This document shows positions 50,901 through 60,319 of a stretch of DNA of 64,000 nucleotides, piece after piece (the first letter of the stretch is position 1; the number at the start of each line of letters is the position of its first letter). Position numbers and translations under genes: made by a program. Origin of the DNA: JACKDX01 sp964640175 (GTDB lineage: Bacteria; Myxococcota_A; Polyangia; Polyangiales; GCA-016699535); the NCBI GenBank assembly GCA_964640175.1, contig CAZXFW010000004.1, forward strand, positions 1 through 64,000, read 5' to 3'. Below the pieces are notes generated by a model. The model was not told the origin of the DNA. It did no database searches and worked only from the letters and a program-made list of their open reading frames with translations.

Positions 50901-51326
50901 ATGCCCTTTCCTTCTTCCCAGGAAGCCCTGAACGAAATCCGAAAAGCAGGACTTCGTGCCACTGCATCCAGACTTGCCGTACTCGAACTCGTTCGGCAAG
51001 CAAAACGGCCTGTCACCCATGCAGCGATCGTCACTCTGCTTGAATCCGAACCTTGGAATCGGGCCACGCTGTATCGCAACTTAAATGACTTGGCCGAAGT
51101 GGGCCTGCTACGACGCGTTCAACTTGGCGCAGCATGGCATTTTGAAGCAGGGCTCGAAAACTCCGAAAACCAAGGCCATCCTCATTTCGTATGCGATGAA
51201 TGTGGCACGGTGCAATGCACCCCTGAAGTGCAAATGCAATTGTGCACTTCCGAACAAAGCAGCAAAGCCATTCGCCAAGGCCAAGTGGACATCGAGCTCC
51301 ATGGCCGCTGCGATGCCTGCCAATAA
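50901..51326 (+). CDS. Fur-family metalloregulator
   Basis: About 141 residues from the ATG at 50901 (MPFPSSQEALNEIRKAGLRA). The winged-helix DNA-binding domain has LRATASRLAVLELV and WNRATLYRNLNDLAEVGLLRRV. The dimerisation domain has HPHFVCDECGTVQC and GRCDACQ, two CxxC pairs for a structural zinc. The order and the HxHFxCxxCG motif are those of Fur/PerR/Zur proteins. Next to ahpCD, PerR-like peroxide sensing is possible, but oxyR is already present; Zur cannot be excluded. The earlier in-frame GTG/ATG candidates have poor sites. Confidence 0.85.
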   Translation: MPFPSSQEALNEIRKAGLRATASRLAVLELVRQAKRPVTHAAIVTLLESEPWNRATLYRNLNDLAEVGLLRRVQLGAAWHFEAGLENSENQGHPHFVCDECGTVQCTPEVQMQLCTSEQSSKAIRQGQVDIELHGRCDACQ

Positions 51327-51342
51327 TCATTCACGGATAACG

Positions 51343-52419
51343 TTACGACTTGCTTTTAAAAAGTCGTTTGAAAAAGCCAGGTTTGGCCGACTCGCTTGAT
51401 TCAGTGGGTTCACCCGCTTCGGTAGGCTCATCCATGTCCATCGGGTCACTCGTGACGTCCGTCATGTCGTCAGCCTGAAGCATGGGGCCTGGGTCTGCTT
51501 CGGTCTTGTCAGCCGTCCACGAGTCGGCGGTAGAAGGAATGTCGAGATCGGTAAACCCATCGGCGTCGATTGCGTCATCCAATACAAATGTTTCCTCGGA
51601 TGCATGGCTGTCCGAAGAGGACGGTAGAAGACTTCGAAAAAGGGGACTGTTGGGGTCGGCGCCTTGTTCCATGGCCACCTTTTTCAAAGCCTCTATGATG
51701 CTGTCGGATGTTGCCACTTTGGTGTATGCGCCATCGCCTGACGTATCAAAATCAAAGTCAGTACTGTCATGGTGAATGCTCTCTTCAGGGTCTTGTGTAA
51801 GTTGCACTGTGACTTGTGGTTCAAGCGCCTCCAAAGGCTCCTTCTCTTGAGATGGGATGGAAGACGGAAACACAGGAAAAGAGGGAATCGGAGGCGGTGG
51901 CGGTGCTGCCCGAAACGCTGTGCCCAAGGAAGGGACAGAAGGGGCTTGTGGCATGGACACAGGCTCCCCATCCAAAGCCGCTTCGATGGAGGGCTCTGAA
52001 GGCATGCGTGGTTCATGCGGGACAATGCTTTCGGGAAAACTTGGCACAACCTCATCAAGACTTGGCTCACTATCTTCCAACAACGTGGTGCGTTGTGCTC
52101 CGAAAATTTCCGACATCGATAATTCAGATTGTGGGACGGTGTGATCAAGAAACCCCGTGACATCTGCCTCTGGCTCAAGCATCTCCGCCAGTCCAGGAAC
52201 TTCTTCTTCCATGGCCAAGGGTGGTTCCGAAGCTAACGGCTGCGTCTCTAAAGGGTGGTCAAATGTCGCACCTTCAAGCAGCTGCTCAAGCTCTGCGAGA
52301 GAAGGCTTTCCTTGTTTCACAAGCTGCTTGAAACGCTTTTCCCATTTTTCCGCATAACCAAGCGCATCAAGCTGCTCATCCCAGGCTTTGGTTTTGGCAG
52401 CGTGATCGGGCTTCACCAT
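51343..52419 (-). CDS. Acidic, proline-rich hypothetical protein
   Basis: A 358-residue protein, mostly low-complexity: Glu, Asp, Ser and Pro-rich with a PPPPP run and a basic end FFKRLFKSKS. The first 50 residues (WDEQLDALGYAEKWEKRFKQ) may fold as a helical pair, and SDSIIEALKKVAMEQGADPN near residue 240 as another. No signal peptide or membrane segment; a cytoplasmic, largely disordered protein. It is downstream of alaS on the same strand with a 37-base gap and may be the last gene of that operon. Confidence 0.65.
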   Translation of the reverse strand: MVKPDHAAKTKAWDEQLDALGYAEKWEKRFKQLVKQGKPSLAELEQLLEGATFDHPLETQPLASEPPLAMEEEVPGLAEMLEPEADVTGFLDHTVPQSELSMSEIFGAQRTTLLEDSEPSLDEVVPSFPESIVPHEPRMPSEPSIEAALDGEPVSMPQAPSVPSLGTAFRAAPPPPPIPSFPVFPSSIPSQEKEPLEALEPQVTVQLTQDPEESIHHDSTDFDFDTSGDGAYTKVATSDSIIEALKKVAMEQGADPNSPLFRSLLPSSSDSHASEETFVLDDAIDADGFTDLDIPSTADSWTADKTEADPGPMLQADDMTDVTSDPMDMDEPTEAGEPTESSESAKPGFFKRLFKSKS

Positions 52420-52456
52420 ACCCTAAGACTATAGCACGGCAGGAACGAGACGGACA

Positions 52457-55135
52457 TCAAACGGAGGCCGATGCCGCAAGCGCATAGACCTGCTCAACCG
52501 CTTCATTGAGTTTTGAAGGGTTTGTACCACCGGCTTGTGCGAAATCGGGCCTGCCTCCGCCTGTGCCACCTACAACGTTGGCAGCTTGCTTAATGAGTGC
52601 GCCTGCACGAAAGGTTTGGGTCAACTCTTTGGATACCGTACACACCAGTAAGGCCTTGCCATCCGGTGTCGCAGCGCCCAAGAGCACAATCGCAGGCGCA
52701 AGCTTATCGCGCAGCTGATCGGCCAATGCACGCACCGAGCCAACATCCGATACATCCACCACCGCGCCTAACACACGTACACCATTAATGTCTTTGGCTT
52801 GAGCACCGAGATCCGTTTGTCCGCCTTCAAGCAGTTTACGTTTGAGTGTTTCGACTTCTCGATTTAATTGTTTTTGTTGCTCTAAAAGACGACCCACCTT
52901 GTCACTGACATGGTGTGTGGATGCTTTTAAAAGCATCGCAGTTCGTCCAAGCTCTCCTTCTAACTGACGAACATACTCAAGCGCACCATGTCCAGTAGCA
53001 GCCTCGATGCGGCGAACGCCCGCAGCCAAACCATTATCAGACAGGATTTTAAAAAAGCCGATGTCTCCTGTGCGGGCAGCGTGAGTGCCACCACAAAGCT
53101 CTATCGACTCATCCGTCATGGTCAACATGCGTACAACATCGCCGTATTTTTCCTCAAAAATGCCAATCGCGCCACGATCTTTGGCGTGAGCATAGGGCAA
53201 TACTTCCGTAGAGATATCTGCATTTTGTAGCACCTTTTCGTTGACCAAGTCTTCAATGCGCCGAAGCTCTTCTGAGGTCAGTGCTCTGGTGCACGCATAA
53301 TCAAAACGCAAACGATCGGGAGCGACTAACGAGCCTTTTTGCGCAGCTTGCGGTCCCAATACTTTACGTAATGCATAATGGAGCAGATGCGTCGCGCTGT
53401 GATTGCGCCGCGTCGCATTGCGCAACGCATGGTCGACTTCCAGGTGCACGCGTTCTCCTGAAGCAAGCGTGCCTTTTTTAAGCACGCCGTAGTGAACACT
53501 GAGTCCATCGACAGGCCGCCTTGTATCGGTCACCTCAAAACGCGCCCCTTGCCCTGTCGTGATCCATCCACGATCCCCTACTTGTCCTCCAGACTCAGCA
53601 TAAAACGGTGTAGTGGCAGTAACAATCTCAGCGCTTTGTCCTGCGACACATTGTGAAATGCGTGCCCCATCCGTGACAAGCGCTGTGATCTCTGAATCAG
53701 CACTCTCATGCTCATATCCGACAAACGTGACAGGACCTGCCGAACGAGCAAGTTCTTGATAAAGCGCACCCACCACAGCATCGCCCACTTTAGAGCCTGC
53801 GCTGCGTTGTCGTGCTTGATCCATATAGTGATCAAAGCCTTCCTCATCGACAGAAAACCCTTGTTCCTGGCCTATGGTTTGCTGCAGATCCAGTGGAAAG
53901 CCATACGTGTCGTACAACTCGAAGGCCATTTTACCTGCAAGCACACGCTGCCCGTTTGCATCGTTGGTCCAGTTATCGTTGCTCGCAATAAGATCCAAGC
54001 CACGTTGCAACGTACGGCGAAACCGCGTTTCTTCTTGTTGGGTGATCTCTTCAATCAGCGCACGCCGCTCTACCAACTCAGGATACGCATCTTTCATGAT
54101 ATCAACAACGGCACTTGCGCATCGATGGAAAAACAATTGATCCAAACCAAGCCGATGTCCGTGTCGAATCGCCCGGCGCATCACTCGCCTTAATACGTAG
54201 GAGCGCCCATCACGATCAGGAAACGTGCCCTCGGCGATAAGAAACGCTGTCATGCGAGCATGATCTGCAATGACGCGCATTGAAATATCATCCGGGCTTT
54301 GTGAGCCGCGATAGGTTTTTTTGGCTAGTTTGGCAGTTAATCCAATAAGCGGTTGAAACAAATCGGTGTCGTAGTTGCTCAGCTTGCCTTGCACCACGGC
54401 ACTCAAACGCTCCAACCCTGCACCCGTATCGATGGACGGCGCAGGCAAAGGAGTCAATGTCCCTGCCTCATTCCGATCAAACTGCATGAACACCAAATTC
54501 CAAATTTCCATCCACCCTTGGCCGTCAGCGCTTGGCTCCATGTTGACGCCTTCGGGATTGGCTTCACCTTGCCCGAGATACACATGCATTTCAGAGCATG
54601 GACCACACGGACCGGTTTCACCCATCTGCCAAAAATTATCTTTGCTCCCAAAGCGCTGAATGCGCTCAGGAGGCAGCCCGCTGATTTTCTTCCATAGCGT
54701 CTCTGCTTCCGTATCTGCAGGCATTTGAGATTCGCCCCCAAACACAGTCACCGCTAAGCGTTTAGGCTCAAGTCCCAACGTGCGCGTCACAAACTCCCAT
54801 GCATAAAAGATCGCTTCTTCTTTGAAATAGTCGCCGAAAGAAAAATTGCCGAGCATCTCAAAAAACGTATGATGCCTGGCAGTCACACCTACATTTTCTA
54901 GATCGTTGTGCTTGCCGCTGATTCGGATGCAACGCTGTGACGATACGGCACGTTGGTAAGAACGTTTTTCTTTACCCGTAAACACATCTTTAAACGGCAC
55001 CATCCCGGCATTGGTAAACATCAGCGTCGGATCGTTGGCGGGGACTAAAGGCCCTGAATGCACCACCTCATGCCCGTGGGTACGGAAGTATTCCAGGAAA
55101 GCCTTACGAATGGCATGGGAAGTGCGTTCAGACAT
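52457..55135 (-). CDS. alaS: Alanyl-tRNA synthetase
   Basis: An 892-residue class II synthetase that charges tRNA-Ala. Catalytic motifs: FFEMLGNFSFGDYFK, RISGKHNDLENVG, TGAGLERLSAVVQG, motif-3 ADHARMTAF. The editing domain has the HxxxH and CxxxH pattern in NHSATHLLH and ELCGGTHAARTG (zinc ligands). The C-terminal DHHA1 domain ends with GGRPDFAQAGGTNPSKLNEA. Start MSERTSHAIRKAFLEYFRTH is typical. The upstream gene ends six bases before its ATG. Confidence 0.97.
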   Translation of the reverse strand: MSERTSHAIRKAFLEYFRTHGHEVVHSGPLVPANDPTLMFTNAGMVPFKDVFTGKEKRSYQRAVSSQRCIRISGKHNDLENVGVTARHHTFFEMLGNFSFGDYFKEEAIFYAWEFVTRTLGLEPKRLAVTVFGGESQMPADTEAETLWKKISGLPPERIQRFGSKDNFWQMGETGPCGPCSEMHVYLGQGEANPEGVNMEPSADGQGWMEIWNLVFMQFDRNEAGTLTPLPAPSIDTGAGLERLSAVVQGKLSNYDTDLFQPLIGLTAKLAKKTYRGSQSPDDISMRVIADHARMTAFLIAEGTFPDRDGRSYVLRRVMRRAIRHGHRLGLDQLFFHRCASAVVDIMKDAYPELVERRALIEEITQQEETRFRRTLQRGLDLIASNDNWTNDANGQRVLAGKMAFELYDTYGFPLDLQQTIGQEQGFSVDEEGFDHYMDQARQRSAGSKVGDAVVGALYQELARSAGPVTFVGYEHESADSEITALVTDGARISQCVAGQSAEIVTATTPFYAESGGQVGDRGWITTGQGARFEVTDTRRPVDGLSVHYGVLKKGTLASGERVHLEVDHALRNATRRNHSATHLLHYALRKVLGPQAAQKGSLVAPDRLRFDYACTRALTSEELRRIEDLVNEKVLQNADISTEVLPYAHAKDRGAIGIFEEKYGDVVRMLTMTDESIELCGGTHAARTGDIGFFKILSDNGLAAGVRRIEAATGHGALEYVRQLEGELGRTAMLLKASTHHVSDKVGRLLEQQKQLNREVETLKRKLLEGGQTDLGAQAKDINGVRVLGAVVDVSDVGSVRALADQLRDKLAPAIVLLGAATPDGKALLVCTVSKELTQTFRAGALIKQAANVVGGTGGGRPDFAQAGGTNPSKLNEAVEQVYALAASASV

Positions 55136-55141
55136 GACCCA

Positions 55142-56731
55142 CTAGTCTACCATGAATGGAGGTGGCCACGTGTAGCCGATCATTAACGTAGCCCGGAAAT
55201 AGTGATCCGTCACTGGATCGTGCAGTCCTCCCACTTGATCCCCTTCCTCTGGCCAAGAAGGCCAAGGGTCTCCGGGTCCGCATTGGTTTGTGGAATCGCT
55301 GGGATTTACACATGCAGGTTGCCCGGAAAATCGCGTCTGAAAGAAAAAGTAAGACAATCGCAAGCCAAAATAAAGACCGTCCATAATGTAGGGAGCTTCA
55401 GAACGCCCTTCCAGCTCGACGATGAACCCATCCGGAGTGTCAGGACCTTCTGGACCTCCCGTGCCCCAAATCTTCAACGCATCATCACCGACACCCAGGC
55501 CTAGCCGGTAGCCAGTGCGCAAGGCAAGTGTCAGCCATTGGGGATAGACGCCATAGCTTGCTCCAATGCCAAAATGCACATATCTGTAACTGAAGGGGGG
55601 AATTACCGCAGCAGGATTCAACCCTACAAGCTCTACGAGTTGTTGGGTATTAAAGAGAAAGTTAAGGGTGCCTAGGCCTATCTCAGCCTGAAACTCCGGA
55701 TCGTACTGTGTTTGTCCCCACGGACGAACACGCCCCCGCACGGCGCCATAGAGCTCCCATTCCGAAGTATCCATTTCCTTGGTTTGTGCAGGAGGACACG
55801 GAGCACCAGGGACTGAAAGCACCGTACATGCTTCCCCTTGCAGAAATAATGAGTGTCGGAAGCTCCCCACCAATCCTATGTAAGGAAAGTAAGGCAGCCC
55901 TGGAATCGCAAACGGGAAAAATTCCGCTTCAATGCCAAACTCTGCATGGCCCGGTAAACTGCTTTTGTAAGAACGCTGCTCAAGTGGAACATCTGTATTA
56001 AGGGTGGATATCACCGTCGCTTCCATAGAACGAAATTGAATGCCGCCTAAAAGAGAAACTCGAAGCACGTGATAGTCTTGTTTGGGAGATGACGAATCGT
56101 TTGCGTTTTCACCGCTGGCTTCCCACCAGTTCTGTTTTGTAGGCGGCGCTTGCCACCATGCCGTAGCCTGTGTACTGCCGGCTGCGTTACCCGGCATCGT
56201 GGAGATTGGTATGGCCATCGGTGTTTTTTCGAACGCTCGGGTTAAATAACCGGCAAGTTTGGCATAACCGTTGTGCCGAATCTCCATAAGAGAGCGTACC
56301 GTCCGCCCCTGCCACGTGGCATGCCCCATCGTTACACCGTCCGCCCCTCGAATCACCTGCACAGTGAGCACCCAGCCGCGCTGCTGTCTTCTCACAGAGC
56401 CCTTCAAGAACGCTTTTGTTTGCAATGCACTTGCGATTTTCGGGTAGTCGGAATCGTGAATACGACTCATGCCCATCGATCCAGATACCTTTTTAACTTC
56501 ATCATACTCAATCAGAGCCAAACCAGGCTGTTCTTTGAGATTGTCCCGCAAGGCTGCGCTCAGCCCAGGGCCGCTCTCTCCTGAAAATGCTAGTAAAGCA
56601 ATCCGTTGAGAACCTCTCTCTTGCGCATAGGCCTGGGACGAATCACCCAACCCACCTAACACACCAAGCACCACCATAAGGCTAGGAACAACCTGTGGTA
56701 CGAAAGGCGGGGCCATGGGCAACCACTTCAC
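55142..56731 (-). CDS. Exported protein, TolB-like N-terminus and beta-barrel-like C-terminus
   Basis: A 529-residue protein with a signal peptide ending AYAQ. Residues about 40-165 (RIALLAFSGESGPGLSAALR, VSGSMG, KAFLKGSVRRQQRGWVLTVQ VIRGADG) resemble the periplasmic nucleotide-independent domain seen in myxobacterial exported proteins with a CsgG/TolB-like fold. Residues about 225-529 contain regularly spaced amphipathic strands with aromatic ends (FGIGASYGVYPQWLTLALRT, GLYFGLRLSYFFF, YFRATLMIGYTWPPPF), suggesting an outer-membrane barrel. It is upstream of alaS on the same strand. Confidence 0.7.
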   Translation of the reverse strand: MKWLPMAPPFVPQVVPSLMVVLGVLGGLGDSSQAYAQERGSQRIALLAFSGESGPGLSAALRDNLKEQPGLALIEYDEVKKVSGSMGMSRIHDSDYPKIASALQTKAFLKGSVRRQQRGWVLTVQVIRGADGVTMGHATWQGRTVRSLMEIRHNGYAKLAGYLTRAFEKTPMAIPISTMPGNAAGSTQATAWWQAPPTKQNWWEASGENANDSSSPKQDYHVLRVSLLGGIQFRSMEATVISTLNTDVPLEQRSYKSSLPGHAEFGIEAEFFPFAIPGLPYFPYIGLVGSFRHSLFLQGEACTVLSVPGAPCPPAQTKEMDTSEWELYGAVRGRVRPWGQTQYDPEFQAEIGLGTLNFLFNTQQLVELVGLNPAAVIPPFSYRYVHFGIGASYGVYPQWLTLALRTGYRLGLGVGDDALKIWGTGGPEGPDTPDGFIVELEGRSEAPYIMDGLYFGLRLSYFFFQTRFSGQPACVNPSDSTNQCGPGDPWPSWPEEGDQVGGLHDPVTDHYFRATLMIGYTWPPPFMVD

Positions 56732-56800
56732 ACTGACTTATTAGCAGAACTTACGACCCTGCGCATACCTAATCTTACACATGGCAATCTTGGACAGGGT

Positions 56801-58534
56801 TTGCTATGCCCTAGTGTCACCGTGCTCAGCCTTTTACGCGTTAAAGATTTTGCCATTATTGACGAATTGGAAGTGTCCTTTACGCCAGGGCTTAACGTGG
56901 TCACCGGCGAAACAGGCGCAGGAAAGTCCATTCTGATCGCTGCCTTGCACATGGTATTGGGGGCACGAGGCACTCCCGACATAATTCGCCAAGGCGCTGC
57001 AGCGGCAGAAGTGGAAGCATTGTTTGAGATTGGAGATGATCCTGAACTTCATACACGACTTGCCACGCTAGGCATCCCCACCGAAGATGAGCTTTTGATC
57101 CGGCGAACCGTGTTGGCTAATGGACGAAGCCGGGCCTATATCGCTGGTAAACTTGCAACGATCAGCCAACTTGCAGAACTAAGCACGGGATTGGCAGACA
57201 TTGCATCTCAACATGAACATCATTCGCTTGCCAACCCTGCCAATCACCTTGGCTATTTAGACGCCTTTGCCAGCCTCAAAGATCTACGTGTACAGATGGC
57301 TCAAGTTCACGGCATGCTAAATGAATCTCGAGACGCCTTAACGTCTTCGAAGCACCGCGTAGCTCAGCGCAGCGAACGCGAAGATCTCTTACGATTCCAA
57401 CTTCAAGAAATCCGTACGCTAGAAATGCAACCCGAAGAGGAGGTGGCTCTGCATGAAGAACGTGAACGCCTGCGTCATGCTGAACGTCTGGTACAACTCA
57501 CTTCAGATGCAGAACATGCTCTTTACTCTCGCGACGATGCCATCTGTGATCAGCTTGCACGAGTCACAACCCACCTTGAAGAAGCTGTACGCTTTGATCC
57601 ACGCTTAACAGATTTGCTTGAGCATCTCGTTGCAGCAATTGCTCAACTTGAAGAAACAGCCAGATCACTCAACAAGTATACTCGGGAAGTCTCAGCTGAC
57701 CCCGACAGACTCGCTACCCTGGAACAACGATTGGATCGACTCGCCCACCTGAAACGTAAACACGGCAAAAACCTTCATGAAATTCTCGCCTACCAATCCA
57801 CGGCAGAACAAGAGCTCGCGCAACTAGAGAATCACGAACAACATCTTAAAGAACTTGAGCAACAATACCAACATGTCAAAATAGAAGCTTCCGAAATTGC
57901 TCGCACGCTTTCTGCCAAGAGACACAAAGCTGCACAAAAACTCGGCAAGGCTGTGTCTGGGGAACTTCGGTCACTGGGCATGGGTGATGCTAAAGTGTTA
58001 ATTGAAGTCATGCGTACTCAACGCACTACGGATGACAATGGCGTGGACGGCGCAAGCCTATCATCCACCGGGATGGACAGAGCAGAATTTTTAATCGCTC
58101 CCAACCAGGGAGAACAACCTCGCCCTTTGCACAAGATTGCAAGTGGCGGGGAGCTCTCTCGATCCATGTTGGCCATCAAGCGTGTACTCACCGGGCTGGG
58201 CCCATCGGGAGTGTATGTCTTCGATGAAGTGGATGCTGGCGTCGGCGGAGGCATTGCCGAAGTCATTGGACGTAAGCTGCATGAAGTTGCCCAGCACCAC
58301 CAAGTAATTTGCATCACACATCTGCCGCAGATCGCTGCCTTTGCACAAAGTCATTTTTGCGTACAAAAGAAGGTCAAGGAAGGACGTACTTACAGCGATA
58401 TTCGTCCCCTTGGAGGAAGAGAACGCCAAGAAGAACTTGCCAGGATGCTCGGAGGACTCACCGTAACCTCCAAAACACGTGCTGCAGCTGATGAAATGCT
58501 TAGAGTGGCTCAACGCTCGACGATTCAAACATGA
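56801..58534 (+). CDS. recN: DNA repair protein RecN
   Basis: A 577-residue SMC-like ATPase acting in double-strand break repair. Walker A VVTGETGAGKSILI, a long coiled coil (about 150-365) with the central hinge, ABC signature ASGGELSRSMLA, Walker B GVYVFDEVDAGVGGG and the ITHLPQIAAFA switch. Length fits RecN (550-570). The start is uncertain: TTG 56801 has GGACAGGG close by, and GTG 56822 gives the more usual MLSLLRVKDFAII N-terminus but no visible ribosome site. Divergent from the barrel-like gene. Confidence 0.95.
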   Translation: MLCPSVTVLSLLRVKDFAIIDELEVSFTPGLNVVTGETGAGKSILIAALHMVLGARGTPDIIRQGAAAAEVEALFEIGDDPELHTRLATLGIPTEDELLIRRTVLANGRSRAYIAGKLATISQLAELSTGLADIASQHEHHSLANPANHLGYLDAFASLKDLRVQMAQVHGMLNESRDALTSSKHRVAQRSEREDLLRFQLQEIRTLEMQPEEEVALHEERERLRHAERLVQLTSDAEHALYSRDDAICDQLARVTTHLEEAVRFDPRLTDLLEHLVAAIAQLEETARSLNKYTREVSADPDRLATLEQRLDRLAHLKRKHGKNLHEILAYQSTAEQELAQLENHEQHLKELEQQYQHVKIEASEIARTLSAKRHKAAQKLGKAVSGELRSLGMGDAKVLIEVMRTQRTTDDNGVDGASLSSTGMDRAEFLIAPNQGEQPRPLHKIASGGELSRSMLAIKRVLTGLGPSGVYVFDEVDAGVGGGIAEVIGRKLHEVAQHHQVICITHLPQIAAFAQSHFCVQKKVKEGRTYSDIRPLGGRERQEELARMLGGLTVTSKTRAAADEMLRVAQRSTIQT

Positions 58535-58553
58535 CACCCCTCAACGTTATCTT

Positions 58554-59411
58554 ATGGATGTTTCAATAAGCTTAGGCCGAGTTCTAGGAATTTTGTGGGG
58601 CTTGCTAAGCCTGACAGGGTGCGATGACGACGTCCGTCGCCACCACCAAGACACGAGTTACTTATTCAACCCGAACATCACGCATATGGTTATCGAGGTT
58701 GATTATCAACAAAACGCAGAACCCTACACAGAACTTCAAGGAACGGATGCTTCGCCTTGGGATTTTTTTGCAACCAACGTTGAAAAACTGTTCGCACCAG
58801 TGCCACGCAGCATTGAGATCCCCACCACACTCAGTGCCATGGAAAACATCGGAAATGCTCCTCTGAAAAACTATACGGCGGATGATCTGCTTGAATTGTC
58901 CTCGGCACATCGAGACGTGTTACCCACCCAAGAGCTCCCTAGCTTTCACGTTCTATTTGTGAATGGGTATTATTACGAGGATGAGGAACAAAAACGCGAG
59001 GTGCTAGGACTCTCTATTGGAGATACCAGTACCGTCGTCATGTTCAAGCCTGTCATTAAACGGACAGCTCCAGACATTCCAGGTCCTACCGATGACTTAA
59101 TCCGCACGTTTGCGGAACAAACGACAGTAATTCACGAATTTGGCCATGCAATAGGATTGGTCAATAACGGACTACCGCTAACAAGCGAGCACCATGACAC
59201 TGATCATGGTAGACACTGCACCAACAAAAAATGTGTCATGTACTATATGAATGAAGGTGCCCGCGATTTAGTACAATTCGCGAAAGATTTAGATGCCTGC
59301 CTGGCTCGAGCTCAGACACCTGAACAAGCAACGGATTGCCGTGTCGTGTATGGTCAAGAGTGCCTCGACGACGCGTATCAGGCGGCTCAAGCAGAAACAG
59401 AATCGCCCTAG
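58554..59411 (+). CDS. Zinc metalloprotease-like lipoprotein
   Basis: About 285 residues from MDVSISLGRVLGILWGL; lipobox LTGC (Cys22). Zincin motif HEFGHAIGLVNNG (HExxHxxGxxN) is followed by SEHHDTDHGRHC and KKCVMYYMNEG, a His/Cys-rich segment typical of predicted Zn-dependent proteases with an archaemetzincin-like fold: the third ligand comes from the SEHHDTDHG region. It overlaps the end of recN's frame only if the longer start is used. Secreted peptidase; substrate unknown. Confidence 0.82.
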   Translation: MDVSISLGRVLGILWGLLSLTGCDDDVRRHHQDTSYLFNPNITHMVIEVDYQQNAEPYTELQGTDASPWDFFATNVEKLFAPVPRSIEIPTTLSAMENIGNAPLKNYTADDLLELSSAHRDVLPTQELPSFHVLFVNGYYYEDEEQKREVLGLSIGDTSTVVMFKPVIKRTAPDIPGPTDDLIRTFAEQTTVIHEFGHAIGLVNNGLPLTSEHHDTDHGRHCTNKKCVMYYMNEGARDLVQFAKDLDACLARAQTPEQATDCRVVYGQECLDDAYQAAQAETESP

Positions 59412-59481
59412 ACAGCTCTTTCGTCCTGACGATTCAGGAGGGCTTTTCAAGCACCGCAAAGATGCGGTAGAAACAAACCTT

Positions 59482-60318
59482 ATGAGGTTGGTTTTTAGCG
59501 CCTGTTTCGCATTTGCACTCACATGGATGATGGCTTCTCCATCGATAGCGCAACAGCGTTCTTCAGCGCCTTCTGCCATCAGCAACGACAAGCCAGCCCT
59601 AAGTCAAAACGAGTCACTCGCAAGAACACATTTTAATCTAGCTACACAGCTCTATGAAGCAGGGCAATTTAAATTAGCAGCACAAGAATTCGAACAAGCC
59701 TACCAACTCTCTCTCAAGCCTGAAGTGCTGTATAATCTCTATGCAGCTTACCGGGATGCTGGTGAAACTGAAAAAGCTGCTCAAAATTTACGTGCCTATC
59801 TAGATAAAGTCCCTGATGCTCCCGATCGTGTCCAGCTCGAAGCACGATTGAAATCGCTGGATGAGCTCAATAGACAACGGCATGACGCCTTAAAAGCCGC
59901 CACAACCACCCCACAACCCACCAAACCGAAGGCCATCCCTCCCCAAGCTCCTCCTCAAACATCAGACAATTCTACGAACTTCACAACCGACATACTGCCA
60001 TGGACCTTAATAGGTATAGGAGGCGCAGCACTCATTGCAGGAAGCATTACTGGCATACTGGCGTTGGATAAAACTTCTGACATCGAAGACAACTGTCCCG
60101 GGAATGTATGTCCTTCAGATTATGACTTACAAAGCAATCGTGACAGTGCTGATACATTGTCCACGTTTACCGATGTGCTTTTGATTGGAGGAGGCATCGT
60201 CGCAGCAACGGGGTTAGTTTTGCTATTTGTCTTAGACGATGATGACACCGAAGAACAGCATATTTCTGCCATGTGTACTCCAGCATTCTGCGGTGCATCC
60301 GTACGAGGGAGCTTCTAA
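59482..60318 (+). CDS. Exported TPR protein with C-terminal membrane helices
   Basis: About 278 residues from the ATG at 59482; a longer upstream frame lacks coding character. A signal peptide (residues 1-24, ending IAQQ) is followed by TPR helices at about 55-130 (HFNLATQLYEAGQFKLAAQE, LYNLYAAYRDAGETEKAAQN), a Pro/Thr-rich linker and two membrane helices (WTLIGIGGAALIAGSITGIL, LLIGGGIVAATGLVLLFVL) with a CPGNVCPSD loop between. This design is frequent in myxobacteria. Likely a periplasmic-facing scaffold. Confidence 0.78.
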   Translation: MRLVFSACFAFALTWMMASPSIAQQRSSAPSAISNDKPALSQNESLARTHFNLATQLYEAGQFKLAAQEFEQAYQLSLKPEVLYNLYAAYRDAGETEKAAQNLRAYLDKVPDAPDRVQLEARLKSLDELNRQRHDALKAATTTPQPTKPKAIPPQAPPQTSDNSTNFTTDILPWTLIGIGGAALIAGSITGILALDKTSDIEDNCPGNVCPSDYDLQSNRDSADTLSTFTDVLLIGGGIVAATGLVLLFVLDDDDTEEQHISAMCTPAFCGASVRGSF

Positions 60319-60319
60319 C

